64,000 bases of DNA from the NCBI GenBank assembly GCA_963971405.1, contig OZ020487.1, positions 31,233,371-31,297,370 of the forward strand, in the 5' to 3' direction. How positions within the stretch are numbered: position 1 is the first letter of the stretch; each line of letters begins with the position of its first letter. The notes beneath the pieces were generated by a model. That model was not told the DNA's origin. It did not search any database and was given only the letters and a program-made list of their open reading frames with translations. The stretch is from Psococerastis gibbosa (Eukaryota; Arthropoda; Insecta; Psocodea; Psocidae). The position numbers and the translations under genes were made by a program. Positions 47,031-57,270 of this stretch are shown piece by piece.

Positions 47031-48467
47031 TAAGCCTGCCATACCTCCCGGCTCCCGGGTGAATGTTGTCGGGAGGCCATAATCTCCCGGTTTTGGAAAA
47101 TGTCCCAGAAAATCTTCCTGTTTTTTACGACACGAAATTGAGTAATGTAATTTTTTACGATTAAGTAGAAATTTTAAACGAATTCTGTGCAATTGTATTC
47201 ATCGCCTGTAAAATGTAAATGTTACTGCTATCAATAAGCGTAAAACCCCACTATTTCAGGCATATTTTCCAAAAAAAATTTCAACCGGGGGAGACCTCCG
47301 GGCCCCCCTTACTTCTAACTATACCTATGCTTAATTCATCGCCTGTAAAATTATATTAGCGTTATTGCTATCGAAATTGTTAAAACTCCACTATATCAGG
47401 CTAATTTTTCAAAGATTTTCGACCGGGGGAGACCCCCGGGCCCCCCTTTTGTGTATTGGATTTTTCGCCATTTTCGACATACTGACCAAGTAGGCTACTT
47501 TCACAAAATATAGGCCTATTACTCAAAATGCTTAAAACCCCAATATTTCAGACCTATTTTTTCAAACTTTTTCTTTGGGGGAGACCCCCGGGCCCCCCTC
47601 AGGGATAGGTTTTTTCGTCGGTAAAATCTCAACTAGCTGTACTGCATGCAAAATCCGTAAAACCTCAGTAATTTGGGCCATTGATCAATTTTTTCTCCGG
47701 GGTATAATATGCGTAAAACCTCACTAATTTGGGCCTATTTACCAATTTTTTTTCTCCGGGGGATCAAAGTCTTGGGGTCCTAAAGCCCCCCCCCCCAGAA
47801 ATTTTTGGAATTTACGTCAATATTTTTCTCCTGTAAAATCTGAACGTTACTGCTATCAATATGCGAAAACCCCCACTATTTCAGACCTATTTTTCAAAAA
47901 AAATCAGCCGGGGGATACCCCCGGGCCCCCCTTGTGTCCAATTGTATTTTTCTCCTGTAAAATCTGAACGTTACTGTTATCAATATACGTAAAACCACGC
48001 CATTTTAGGCCTATTTTTCAAAAATCTTCCCCCCGGGGGGAACTAAAACTAAAACTACAATAATTGTAACTACTATAGTATATTCATCGCCTGTAAAATC
48101 TGACCGTTACTACTATCTAAATGCGTAAAACCCCATTAATTGAAGCCAATTTTTCCACTTTTTTCTACCGGGGGAGACACATTAAACTATTACCCGAAAG
48201 ATAATTCCTCCACTGGTGTTAGTATTAACATTTTAAGTTAACAATATCAGCAAAAAAAATAAAGTAGCCTAATTTTTGCGGAGAAGTTTAAGAGCATTGA
48301 AATCTGCCATTGAAGCCTAGCCAGTTTATAGAGAGATTTTTGAAGCTACTTCTTCGTCTTCTTCACCTAGTCGAAAAAATGAAAAATACAGTAGGCCTAG
48401 GCCTATATATACTGTATGTGCTAAACTGAAACCTCCCGCTTTTTGAAAAATAAATCTGGCAGGCTTA
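47031..48467. mobile_element. TAAGCCTGCCA-ended element carrying the minisatellite (complete)
   Basis: TAAGCCTGCCA opens and TGGCAGGCTTA closes the element. Just inside the left end lie CTCCCGG/CCGGGAG palindromes; then come about seven tandem units with GGGGGAGACCCCCGGGCCCC. It is inserted in an array unit. The flanks GTCATATGTA and GCCATATGTC match at 8 of 10 bases, and other units read CCAGCCATATGTCTC uninterrupted (near 41215). A 9-11 base duplication would suit a Mutator-like element, but no transposase is present. Confidence 0.7.
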
Positions 48468-48899
48468 GCCATATGTCTCTTGCGTCCTTCCGATATACAG
48501 GCCTATAATTTTTCCTCAACAATTTGTAGGTGGATTAAGGTTGTAAGAAACATAGTTCATGATCAAGGATGGCTTCATTAGATAGATTCTCATTCTGAGG
48601 ATTTCCGTTCCCAAAATTTACTGCCAATAATTATATAGCCTACATACCGTTAAAAGAAAATATTCCATCTCCTAATGCTGCCCTTGTTCGGCATTTTAGG
48701 TTGTGTGCAAAATGTTTCCAAATCTTCCGGCAATATGATTACAATGGAAGTTTTGGTCCGATCCGAAGTTTTAGCAATCCATTGGACTTATCGAGAAGTT
48801 TGTTATTGTCGAGAGCTCTGAAACAGACAAAACATGAATTGGAATAGTGTATTTCATTAGTATCTTAAGAGAATGTTGAAATAATGTAATCATTCCATA

Positions 48900-49041
48900 G
48901 GCGGGTATTCCACATACGTCAATCGTCAATGAAAGATTGAAAAATGACAATGACGTAAATTGACGTGGTAGCAGAATTTTTAGTATGTCTTTAATGTCTG
49001 CTAAAACGTCATTTTTCAATTTTTCATGTGGAATACCCGCC
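48900..49041. mobile_element. GGCGG-ended hairpin MITE, copy 3
   Basis: GGCGGGTATTCCACAT and ATGTGGAATACCCGCC are perfect inverted ends. The 142-base body is largely self-complementary, with TGACGTGGTAGCAG inside. The flanking octamers ATTCCATA and ATTTCAAA agree at 6 of 8 positions. Confidence 0.7.
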
Positions 49042-50236
49042 ATTTCAAATGAAATGCATCTTTATTCCAATAGTTGCAGCAAGACCAGTAGGCTTATACA
49101 TAAAATGACAAATTGTATAAAATTATTATTAAATTTAAATACGCTAAATTAACTTCAGAAACTTCAGATGAATTACATTAATACTTTACAATGAATTATA
49201 ACCAGCCCAACTGTGTTTCCAGCACGTGCTAGGGCCGGAGCAGTGTTTAGCAAACTCCGATGCTGGTTTGCTGGTGTGTGTTACTAATGTAAACGTGTAG
49301 TATATGTTAGAAAGGAATGAATAGAAAAATAAGTTTTGTTCTTTGCATTGAGTAAAATGTTGATGAAAATATATTTTTATTGTTCTATACATGGAATAGT
49401 ATGTTTTCCAAGTCTGTTCTATTCTCATGAAGCCATAAGTTTAGAAGGTGTTTAAGAAATGGATTTATTGTACAACCTTTTATGCCTATGGGGAGCAGGT
49501 TAAATATTTTTGGTGCCAGGTATGTGTAACTACGTTTTGCCAAGCTGAGATTTTGTTTGGGTAGTAGGAGTGCGTCTCTTTGCCGAGAGCTGTAGAAGTG
49601 GTTTCTCGTTTGTGCTGCGTCTTTGAGGTTTTGGAAACGTATCAGTAGAGTTTTAGTTTATAGCTGCCTTAGGTCCAGAACACGCGCCTCCTCCCTCAAA
49701 AAGTTCGACCGATGGGTGGCGGCGAGGTTTCCGCAGCATAACCTTTAATATTAGTTTTTGTGTCTTTTCCAGTGGATTCAAAGCAACTTTTCTGGCAGAG
49801 CCCCATGCAATTATACCATAAGAAAGAATTGACTGTACGACCGCAAAATAGAGTATTTTTAATGTGCCGATTGGTAATATATCTCGGAGAAATTAAAAAA
49901 AAATTAAATGTTTTTCTTAGTCTGTGTGATAAGGCTCTAATGTGTTCAGTCCATTTAATGTAGGGATCGATTTTAACACCAAGACAGGTTGTTTCATTAG
50001 CTTTTTGGACTTTTCCACAATTACAGACACCGATTGCACATTCGTGTATTGTCAACTCCTAAATATTTATATTTGGGTCTTTTTTGGGGGAAAAAAGTCA
50101 TAAGATGTGTTTTACTTAGGTTAAGTGTTAGTAGGTATGAGTCCAACCAAGATTTTACTAGCCTGAGACTTGTTTCAGCGGAGCTCAAAGCCTCTGTCCA
50201 GTTTTTGCCATGAAATAGAATGACAGTGTCATCATT
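49042..50236 (-). pseudogene. 5'-truncated non-LTR reverse transcriptase remnant
   Basis: On the minus strand, 50290-50021 reads YNDDTVILFHGKNW (YADD box with Ala to Asn) and SLRLVKSWLDSYLLTLNLSK. A frame change near 50030-50055 leads to LGVKIDPYIKWTEHI and ALSHRLRKTFNF. This is the palm/thumb part of a jockey/CR1-type RT. A reverse AATAAAG signal near 49072 marks the 3' end. The copy is truncated at the 5' side by insertion into the array intron; at least one frameshift and a damaged active site make it inactive. Confidence 0.75.
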
Positions 50237-50900
50237 ATAACATGTAATTACAAAAGGTACCGTATGTAAAATTTTAAACATTTGTAACACGTTTCGCCTC
50301 TTCGTGTAACCTGATTAGCTTCCACGGTAATACCGCCTAGCCCTATGTCTCCTCATCGGTCTAGTCTGTACTCAGATCTCTTATTGTTGTTTACTTACTT
50401 ATGGGGCCTCCGATGAGAAGTAGCCAGTAACCAGTAACCAGTGCCTATAATTGGCAATGAACCATGCTTCAGCAGTAACATGGATGAAAGTCAGCAATGA
50501 TGTCGCAAATCAATTTGTAGGTTGGTAAGCCACCTACCACAGGCTATATCTTGTCCCCACTGTAGCCAGGGCTTGAAAGGTTCATCGCTTCCTCCGTATC
50601 GTCCAATGCAGGTGTCGCATCCGTTTGTGTGCTGATACGTCTCTTCCATGCATGGCTTCTATAAATATATTAAAAATTATGGAATTTAATAGAGTTCTGG
50701 ATGTGCTGAGAGATGGGGCATTTAAGAGCGCCAATAATATTTTTGGATTCCCGGGGACACCTGGGGGCTGCTGGCGGAAGAAGAACATCGTCGTTGTAAA
50801 GCCTTGGGCAGTGGTTTGGCAAGAGCACGACTTCCCTTTTCAGAGCAGCATATTGAATACAGGACTGCACAGCATTATAAAAATGCCTAATTGGTAGAGG

Positions 50901-51118
50901 CACACTGAAAATTGTGAACCGTACAGCCATTTTGCAAACAAGCTATAGGCCTAATTGATATGGAGCTATAGCTTCAATTGGAAGGGGACAGGAAAACATT
51001 TCTGACCGCGGTTATACTTGAATCGGAGAAAGGTTACTGGCAAGTAAGAGAAAAGTAAAATTTTAAATGGACTTATGTTGAAATCGTATTAGTGACTACT
51101 GTGAAGCTCTATTGTAAT
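50901..51118. other. Short non-coding spacer
   Basis: Unique-looking sequence between the end of the P450 array and the composite TIR element. No feature is seen. Confidence 0.3.
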
Positions 51119-51566
51119 ATATCGCTCATGCACGAGAAAAGTGACACATTTCAAAGAACCGGTCCGAGTTTACTCGAACATGCTTTCCAATTTATCAAGT
51201 AGTAGCTAGAGAAAATGAGTATTTTCATAGTAAATAATATTACTATAGTTAAATTTTGGACATCTCGGGGGGGGGGGGGGGGGGGTGTCCACTTGACGTC
51301 ACTGGAGGTGAAGTAAATTCTATAGATAGGTCAGACATTACATTACATTACCACACAGCAACAATGGCAGAGCACGCAATGCATTTGAGCGTGAATTTTG
51401 ATTTTTTCAAAAACATTTTTTTTTACAGAAAACCAAATAGTTTTTTGGAAAAGCAACCATTTTTTATTAAAATTTACTTATTTTTACTTTTTTACTCCCA
51501 GAAGCAAACTATCAAGGGGCAACCGACCCCCCGCATTTTGTTAACATTAATAACGACTACAATATA

Positions 51567-52695
51567 CAGTGTTGCTCATAATAATAGGGACACAGTGAAT
51601 TTTCCTAAAATCTCCAAAATGGCAAGAGTTTTGGCCTTGATTGTAAGCAGTAAATAACATGGCAAGAAAATTGATATGTTGTGTAAATTTCATCCCAATT
51701 GCCCAAGAACGTGAGAATCTAATGAAGATTCTCAAAAATACGTCGGTCATAATAATAGGGACATTACCTTTACTTCTTTAATAAAATGCAGATAAATTAA
51801 CAAATTACAATTTAATCATCAATACTTGGTAGATTGTCCCTTGTTATGAAGAACAGCATTGCATCTGGAGTTCATTGAAGTGACCAAATTCTGGCAAACA
51901 GACACAGGGATGTTGTACCACGCTTTTTGAACTTCTTGCCAAAGGTGGTCTTTGTTCTTGATTGTATCTTTAGCAATACTCTTCTTAAGTTCATTCCATA
52001 AGTTTTCTATCGGATTCAAGTCCGGTGATTGTGCTGGCCACTCCATAACAGATCTTTTTTTCCCACGAACGAGTTCTTCACCAACTTTGAGGAATGTTTT
52101 GGGTCATTATCTTCTTGGAATTGCCACAGCAGTGGCATGTTTTCTTCTGCATAAGGAAGCATTTCATTTTCTAATGTGTCCCGATAGATTTGCTTAGTCA
52201 TAATGTCCCTGATGAGGTGAATAGGACCAACTCCGTTGAACGAGAAACAACCCCATACCATTAATGTTTCCTCCACCAAACTTAACAGTCTTCCTGGTGT
52301 ACTTAGGATTGAATGCGGCGTTAGTTGGCCGTCTCACGAACTGCTGGTCATCAGACCAAAGAGATTTATCTTGGTTTCATCGCTCCATAGGACGTTCCTC
52401 CAATTGACCCGATGGCGGTATGTATGAGCAAACCTCATGCGATCCTTTATGTTCTTTTTGGACAACAATGGGACCTTCCTGTGAATCCTGGATGGCAGTC
52501 CAGCTTCAAAAAGACGTCGTCGAATTGTACCGGAGCTGATTGACGCACCAACACGTTCCTTTAGCGTTCTTGAGGAGGCGAATGGGTCGCACTTGGATTT
52601 GCGGACAACTACTGCTGACTATAATTGTGCTATCTCATTGGGTTAAAAAAAAAATTGAAAAATTCGAAGTGTCCCTATTATTATGAGCAACACTG
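51567..52695 (-). mobile_element. Tc1-like transposon
   Basis: CAGTGTTGCTCATAATAATA at the left is exactly inverted at the right (...ATTATTATGAGCAACACTG), with TA on both sides (51565-51566, 52696-52697), the canonical Tc1/mariner target duplication. The paralogous repeat copy at 15602 reads AACGACTACAATAC with no insertion, giving an empty site. Length 1.13 kb with one transposase gene inside. Confidence 0.9.
51828..52640 (-). pseudogene. Tc1-type DD34E transposase, frameshifted
   Basis: Minus-strand motifs in order: a TIRRRLFEAGLPSR-like DNA-binding region (about 52500), LWSDETKINLFG with the first Asp (about 52370), MVWGCFSFNGVGPI (52279 onward), QEDNDPKHSS with the second Asp (about 52100), and WPAQSPDLNPIENLW with the Glu (about 52035-51990). 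These are the catalytic triad and signature of Tc1 transposases, which cut and paste the element at TA. The second Asp and the Glu region are in different frames near 52016-52046, so the gene is dead. Length and order are otherwise complete. Confidence 0.9.
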
Positions 52696-53999
52696 TATAT
52701 GAATTTAAAAGAAATCGTTGAAGCCGTTTTTGAGAAATAATGTTTTTAGACGTTTTTTTGGAGTGTTTTGAGAATAAAAACCCCCCAAATTGAGTTAGCC
52801 CAAAATATAAAAAAATGGTCTTGAGGTATGATTTTTGTGAACCTACTTGCCAAATTTATTCAAAATCGACCGAGTAGTTTGCCCGGAAATCGACGCACAG
52901 ACAGACATACAGACAGACAGACAGATATTTCGTAAAAACCACTTTTTTGGGTTCCTGGGACCTCAAAACGTGTAAATCCGTTGAAATCTCGGAATCGAAA
53001 TTTCGACCATCACACAGCTTCCCTTATACTACGTATAAATTAGAAAGCAAAAATTACAAAATTGAGTTATTTATACAAAAATGTCGAGGAAAATATCGCG
53101 AATTTTATTAATGTAGTGTTACAAACCTCGTTTAATTTGTTCCCGTAAGATTGCGTTAGTGTCACTGTTCCATTGTCAAATTCGACTACTTTGGGTTTGG
53201 TAATACTGACATAATTCGGAATGTGCTCCAGGCGTTGATGTGGTAATTTCAAGAAAATCAAGAAAATTGTCACATTTCAAATGTAATATAAAATTTAGTT
53301 GTACTTCTTTTCTTATTGAAATTGAAAATTGGCATATTATGAATTGTGACGGTTGTGACTAAAATTACAATTTAACTGCTGAGCATGGGTTATTAGGGAA
53401 AAGTGGCTTAACTAATATGTGTCACTTTTCTAAAAAAAAAAAAAAAAAAAAAAAATGGTTGTCTGTAATTCGATTGTAAAGTCGGTTTACGGACGATAGT
53501 TTGACGTGACAACGCCTAAATTACTAAATCTTTGATACATAATATATGGCTGGAAAGAGAAAGAAATGTGGAAAGGTCCTTAAGCATAGTTCGAATTTTT
53601 TAAATAGATAATAACGCGTCCGAAAGAGGCCGGTTTTTGTTGAAAATCGTGCACACCCCCTGCCGTTTCACACCCTCAAAGCAAAACCCTTTGCTTGATC
53701 ACCACAAATATAGCATGGCCTGAAAGAGGAAGAATAGATGAAGACATGGGCATAATTTAATTTATGGTAGCCTTCTACGTCGGCCCAAAAAATTGCTTTA
53801 AACCCGCGCATGCAATTCATGCAATGGGATTGCTGGAAATGCGTCTCAGTTTACTAATTTTGTGTTCCAGTCATGTTTAATGGGTGAATGGGTAAATTTG
53901 AAACTATGTATTTATACTCGTTTAAACCTGAATGTTGGGTAGGGAATCAAAATTTCTGATGGCCTCATGCAGAAACTAGTCAAGGCACTGAGCAAGATA

Positions 54000-54545
54000 C
54001 CTCTTCACCGTAGGTCCTGGGAGAGGGGGGGGGGCTTCCCAGGGGTACCCGTAGCCCCCCTCCCCCAGGATTTCTGGTGACACAAGACGTTATGGAGGCG
54101 AATTGCATAGCATCCACAAGGACGAAAGGGAAATTAATTCTTGGTATGCTCATTTTGCATGAGAGACATCATTAAAAAAATATACATATTGACCAAGTAT
54201 TTCACAAAAATATATTGCTCAAAATGCATAAAACCCCAATATTTCAGACTGTTTTTATCAAGTCCCCCGGGCCCCCCTCCGTGGTAGGTTTATTTGTCGG
54301 TACAAACCCAACTTAACTGCTTGGAAAATGCAAAAAAACCTCACTATAATTTGGCATATTTATCAATTTTTTTCTCCGGGGGAGACACCCGGGTCCCTCT
54401 TTTTCCTGGGCTTAATATGCGTAAAACATTTGGGCCTGTTTATCAATTTTTCTCCTTTCTTCTTCTTTCTCACTTCAGAAGTGAATGAGAAATGAATCCA
54501 AGTCTTGGGGTCCTAAAGCCCCCCCCCCCAAGAAATTTTGGGAAT
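54000..54545. repeat. G/C-rich minisatellite fragment
   Basis: Three to four diverged units of the family in 29635-31050, in reverse orientation (CCCCAGGATTTCTGGTGACA, AAAACCCCAATATTTCAGAC, TTTTTCTCCGGGGGAGAC, CTTGGGGTCCTAAAGCCCC). No inverted ends of its own are visible, so it is a partial copy. Confidence 0.6.
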
Positions 54546-54668
54546 TTAAGTTTGGATGAAATTATTGATTTCCGAAATTCGAATAACTGCGAATGGAAAC
54601 GAAACCGATGGTACCAAAAAAATCGAATGGCAAGAAAACTTTGGCGTTGATTTCTCAACTCTTCCAAA

Positions 54669-54888
54669 GGCGGCTATTCCACCGACGTCGTTATTCAATG
54701 TGAATGTGCATGACGTGGTTGCAGACATCACTAATAAGTCTCTGCCATATTTTAAGGAGACTATAATTTAGATAATTAACTTATCTATTATAAATTAAGT
54801 TATAATATGGTATAGAGACATATTAATGATGTCTGCTACCACGTCATGCACATTCACATTGAAAAACGACGTCGGTGGAATAGCCGCC
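54669..54888. mobile_element. GGCGG-ended hairpin MITE, copy 4 (near-perfect palindrome)
   Basis: GGCGGCTATTCCACCGACGT at the left and ACGTCGGTGGAATAGCCGCC at the right are exact inverses. Pairing continues with few mismatches for about 90 bases per arm (TGAATGTGCATGACGTGGT, GCAGACATCA), leaving a short AT-rich loop. The whole 220 bases could form one long hairpin. Non-coding. Confidence 0.8.
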
Positions 54889-55363
54889 GAAGGAAAGAAA
54901 TTTGAAACACAACAAAAGAGAATGTGTGGAAAAGCTTTATACAGCTTACAAAGTTAAACCAAAAATTAATGACAACAAGAAGGCTGGCATTTTTACTTTA
55001 TTTGACAAAAACATACTAAGGTCGTATTACAGTCCCTTCTATATAGGGCTGTAAATCTTTTATTTCGCAATAAAAACCTGTTTCCCGCATGCCATAGTGG
55101 CTTATTTTCCTATAACTTTCCATAATTTTCTTTTTGAAAAGTGAAACATTTGCCTAAAACTACGACATTGTCGAAGTTTCCACATGACGCAAAATACAGT
55201 GTTTGAAAGCTATACCTGACCCACCATTCTAGCATTATTTTGAAGTAGTAAGTGTCTCGATAGTCCTCCAAGTGAAAATTGAAAAATGGTCAGAACTGAA
55301 ATTTGAATTATCTCAAAAGTCAATATTTTGAAATGTGTCACTTTTCTCGTGCATGAGCGATAT

Positions 55364-55901
55364 ATTGGCCAAATTGGAGTATACCAGAGCACTGCAGCCA
55401 ACTTTTCGGTATGGTAAGTAGGCTATGTTATTGTGCTTAGTTATTGCGATTGTGCTTGTGTCTTTATTATTACATTTTGTCATCAAGAGTATGTAGGTAC
55501 CCCCCACACACCATTAGGTTAAGGGGCATGCAATATAATTATGTTGTTATGTCTATAATCTTATAAGCTTATTATTATTATTAGCCTATTATAAAATAAA
55601 TTTAATAGGCAGAAGGGAAAACCACTAGCGGAGCTTGGGAGCAGCAATACAAGTTAAGGACTTTCATTTGAAGCTGTGCAGTACGGTACTGGGTAATTAA
55701 GTTTGATATACGAGTCATTATCAAAAACATTGACAAATCTGAATTGCTTACTTTTAATTATTTTATCAACTCAAAATTGCCCGTTAATATTTTTTTTGGT
55801 CCTATTATATCCTTTCTACCTATAACTGACGTGGTTTGTCTTCATTTTCAACAATAGCAGTTTTAAACGTGTTTGAAGATTAGGAGTTACCGAAATTTGT
55901 C
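55364..55901. other. Unassigned non-coding stretch
   Basis: AT-rich, with TTATTATTATTATTAG near 55569. No gene or repeat could be supported. Confidence 0.3.
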
Positions 55902-57270
55902 ATGATGAGTGCAACGAGACAACTTCAAATATTTTGCGTCTTACGTAAAACTTTCCTTAAGCATTTTTCCACCCAATTAGTTTTGCCATGTGTCCTATCC
56001 CCCTGCCCTTCTGCTAAATGTCTCAATATCTGTAAGTTGCTCAATTTTCTACTAAATCGAAGTCATGAATGTCACAATTGCTTGTAATGAGAAGGTCTTC
56101 AATTCTGAAAAATATTTTTAAACGTAAGGGAAAAGTTGAAGACACATCAAAAACGTATGAGACCTTACAAATTATAGCAATTTATTGAAACCCCGTCTAA
56201 AAAAAGTCATAAGAAAGTTTGGAAAAATATTTAAAACAGGCCCGTTGCACTCATGATTATCTAGTTGCACTCATGACTGGCGGAGGTTTGACTGACTAGC
56301 AAGAAATAGAAACAAAGGTATCTTTTCGAAATTTCTATTTTTCGAAGAAATTTACGTCGCATTGAAACTTAAAAAAAATTCTTTTCCCCTTGTTCTGAAT
56401 ATTAAGAGATTTCAATAATATCATCGAATTTGATGCAGGCCCTATGCCATATCATTATCGCCCAAGCGGAATATGTTATTCTTGCACACCCTCATGAAAA
56501 CAACCACCTACTCTCCTTCATCGTCATCGACAGTTTCTCTTGCAACCGCAGCATAACGGAACGTTTTTCATGTAGGTGAGTTCCGGTTTGTAGCTAGTCG
56601 ACAGTAACTGCTCGATCGTCTGCTAGTTTTCTGACACCTTGATGGGATGGTGAAGGCTGACAAATTCTTGGTTTTTTCTGTTCAAGTTTTGTCAAATCTT
56701 CTACCTTCTTCCTTCTATCATTCCTCATTTTCTGCTTTGTCTTGTGTAGTAATTCTCGCTCTGGGTCCAATTTTCTATTTATTCGGCATTTTCTTGCTTT
56801 CTGCACTACTCATTGTCATATTTATGAAAGAAAATGAACTTTCAAAAATCTTATTACCATTGTCCATAATGAGTGCAACGCTCGATCATGAGTGTCACGA
56901 GTGGCTTTGTAGCACTCATGACTCGTTGCACTCATGAGAAAACCGAGAAAACTAAAAATATCTCCGGCATTAATAGCCTGATAGGGCTAGGTTAGTTGTG
57001 AAGTTAAGCTTAATGGCTTCATTGTTAAAAATAATTATGTTCCAACAAACAATTCTAAATTTTAATAGGTGAACCTTATGTTGCTCTCATGAGATCAAAT
57101 AAAAATACGCAAACGCATTTTTTTAGTAACTGCTATAAAATTTTTAAAAACCCTTGCAGAAGCGTCTATAGGTAGACAATAACAATGCGAACATATATGG
57201 CGACGACTTTGCTCTAGTGATACGTTTTCACGCGCCTTTCTAAGTTATTTCTTAACGTTGCACTCATGAC
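55902..57270. repeat. Zone of dispersed ATGAGTGCAACG motifs
   Basis: ATGAGTGCAAC or its complement GTTGCACTCAT occurs near 55905, 56246, 56265, 56870, 56925 and 57256, in both orientations. The stretch 56869-56938 is an inverted pair with an inner ATCATGAGTG / CACTCATGA pair. This may be the subterminal repeats of an unrecognised transposon that spans the interval. Confidence 0.5.
56594..56806 (-). pseudogene. Highly basic charged exon-like fragment
   Basis: A minus-strand frame of 70 codons is rich in Lys, Arg and Glu (RKLDPERELL, KQKMRNDRRKK). It recalls the 'R.KLK.DPE......K.R.R..RR' modules found in several transposon-associated and uncharacterised animal proteins. No start, splice site or partner domain can be fixed, and the opposite strand is also open and hydrophobic. 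It lies amid the ATGAGTGCAACG motifs, so it could be a relic of that element's gene. Function unknown. Confidence 0.25.

Larger units (their letters stand above)
48648..50658 (-). pseudogene. CYP4-like exon pair, unit 9, intron enlarged by transposons
   Basis: Exon 1 region (50399-50658) and exon 2 (48648-48817) belong to one unit whose intron has grown to about 1.6 kb through a hairpin MITE (48900-49041) and a non-LTR remnant (49042-50236). Intron sequence GTAATCATT stops at about 48894 and resumes as CATGTAATTAC near 50238. Exon 2 is 170 bases because of internal deletions. Confidence 0.5.
38395..50900 (-). repeat. Tandem array of about nine ~1.2-1.3 kb P450-exon units
   Basis: The same block recurs head to tail. 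Exon-2 right-hand landmarks lie at 39388, 40070, 41399, 42635, 43827, 45122 and 48648, giving spacings of 1329, 1236, 1192 and 1295 bases between intact neighbours. Introns and flanks are as similar as exons, which points to recent tandem duplication by unequal crossing over. Each full unit has, on the minus strand, exon 1 ending at a GTAAGTAT donor, a ~0.42 kb intron with a TTTTGTCTGTTTCAG acceptor, and exon 2 ending at a GTATGT donor. The array is interrupted by 47031-48467 and 48900-50236. Confidence 0.85.
51153..53050 (+). mobile_element. AACCGGTCCGAG repeat family, copy 3 (interrupted)
   Basis: Same start and end as copies 1 and 2 (TGCTTTCCAATTTAT ... ATAAATTAGAAAGCA), with the CAGACAGACAGA microsatellite near 52909. 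A poly-G run lies at 51268. It contains a complete Tc1-like insertion at 51567-52695. Confidence 0.75.
51119..55363. mobile_element. ATATCGCTCATGC-ended element, copy 2, expanded by nested insertions
   Basis: The left end ATATCGCTCATGCACGAG (51119) and the right end CGTGCATGAGCGATAT (55363) match copy 1 at 28338. Body pieces ATTTTATTAATGTAGTG (near 53100), GGAATGTGCTCCAGGCG (near 53218) and AATGGTCAGAACTGAAATT (near 55284) keep the order of copy 1. Between them sit the AACCGGTCCGAG repeat with its Tc1 element, minisatellite fragments (54000-54540) and a hairpin MITE (54669-54888). Confidence 0.7.

Noticed and set aside
38395-50900. CRISPR-like array
   Set aside because: The units are 1.2-1.3 kb with gene-like structure and no short direct repeats with spacers; the genome is eukaryotic.
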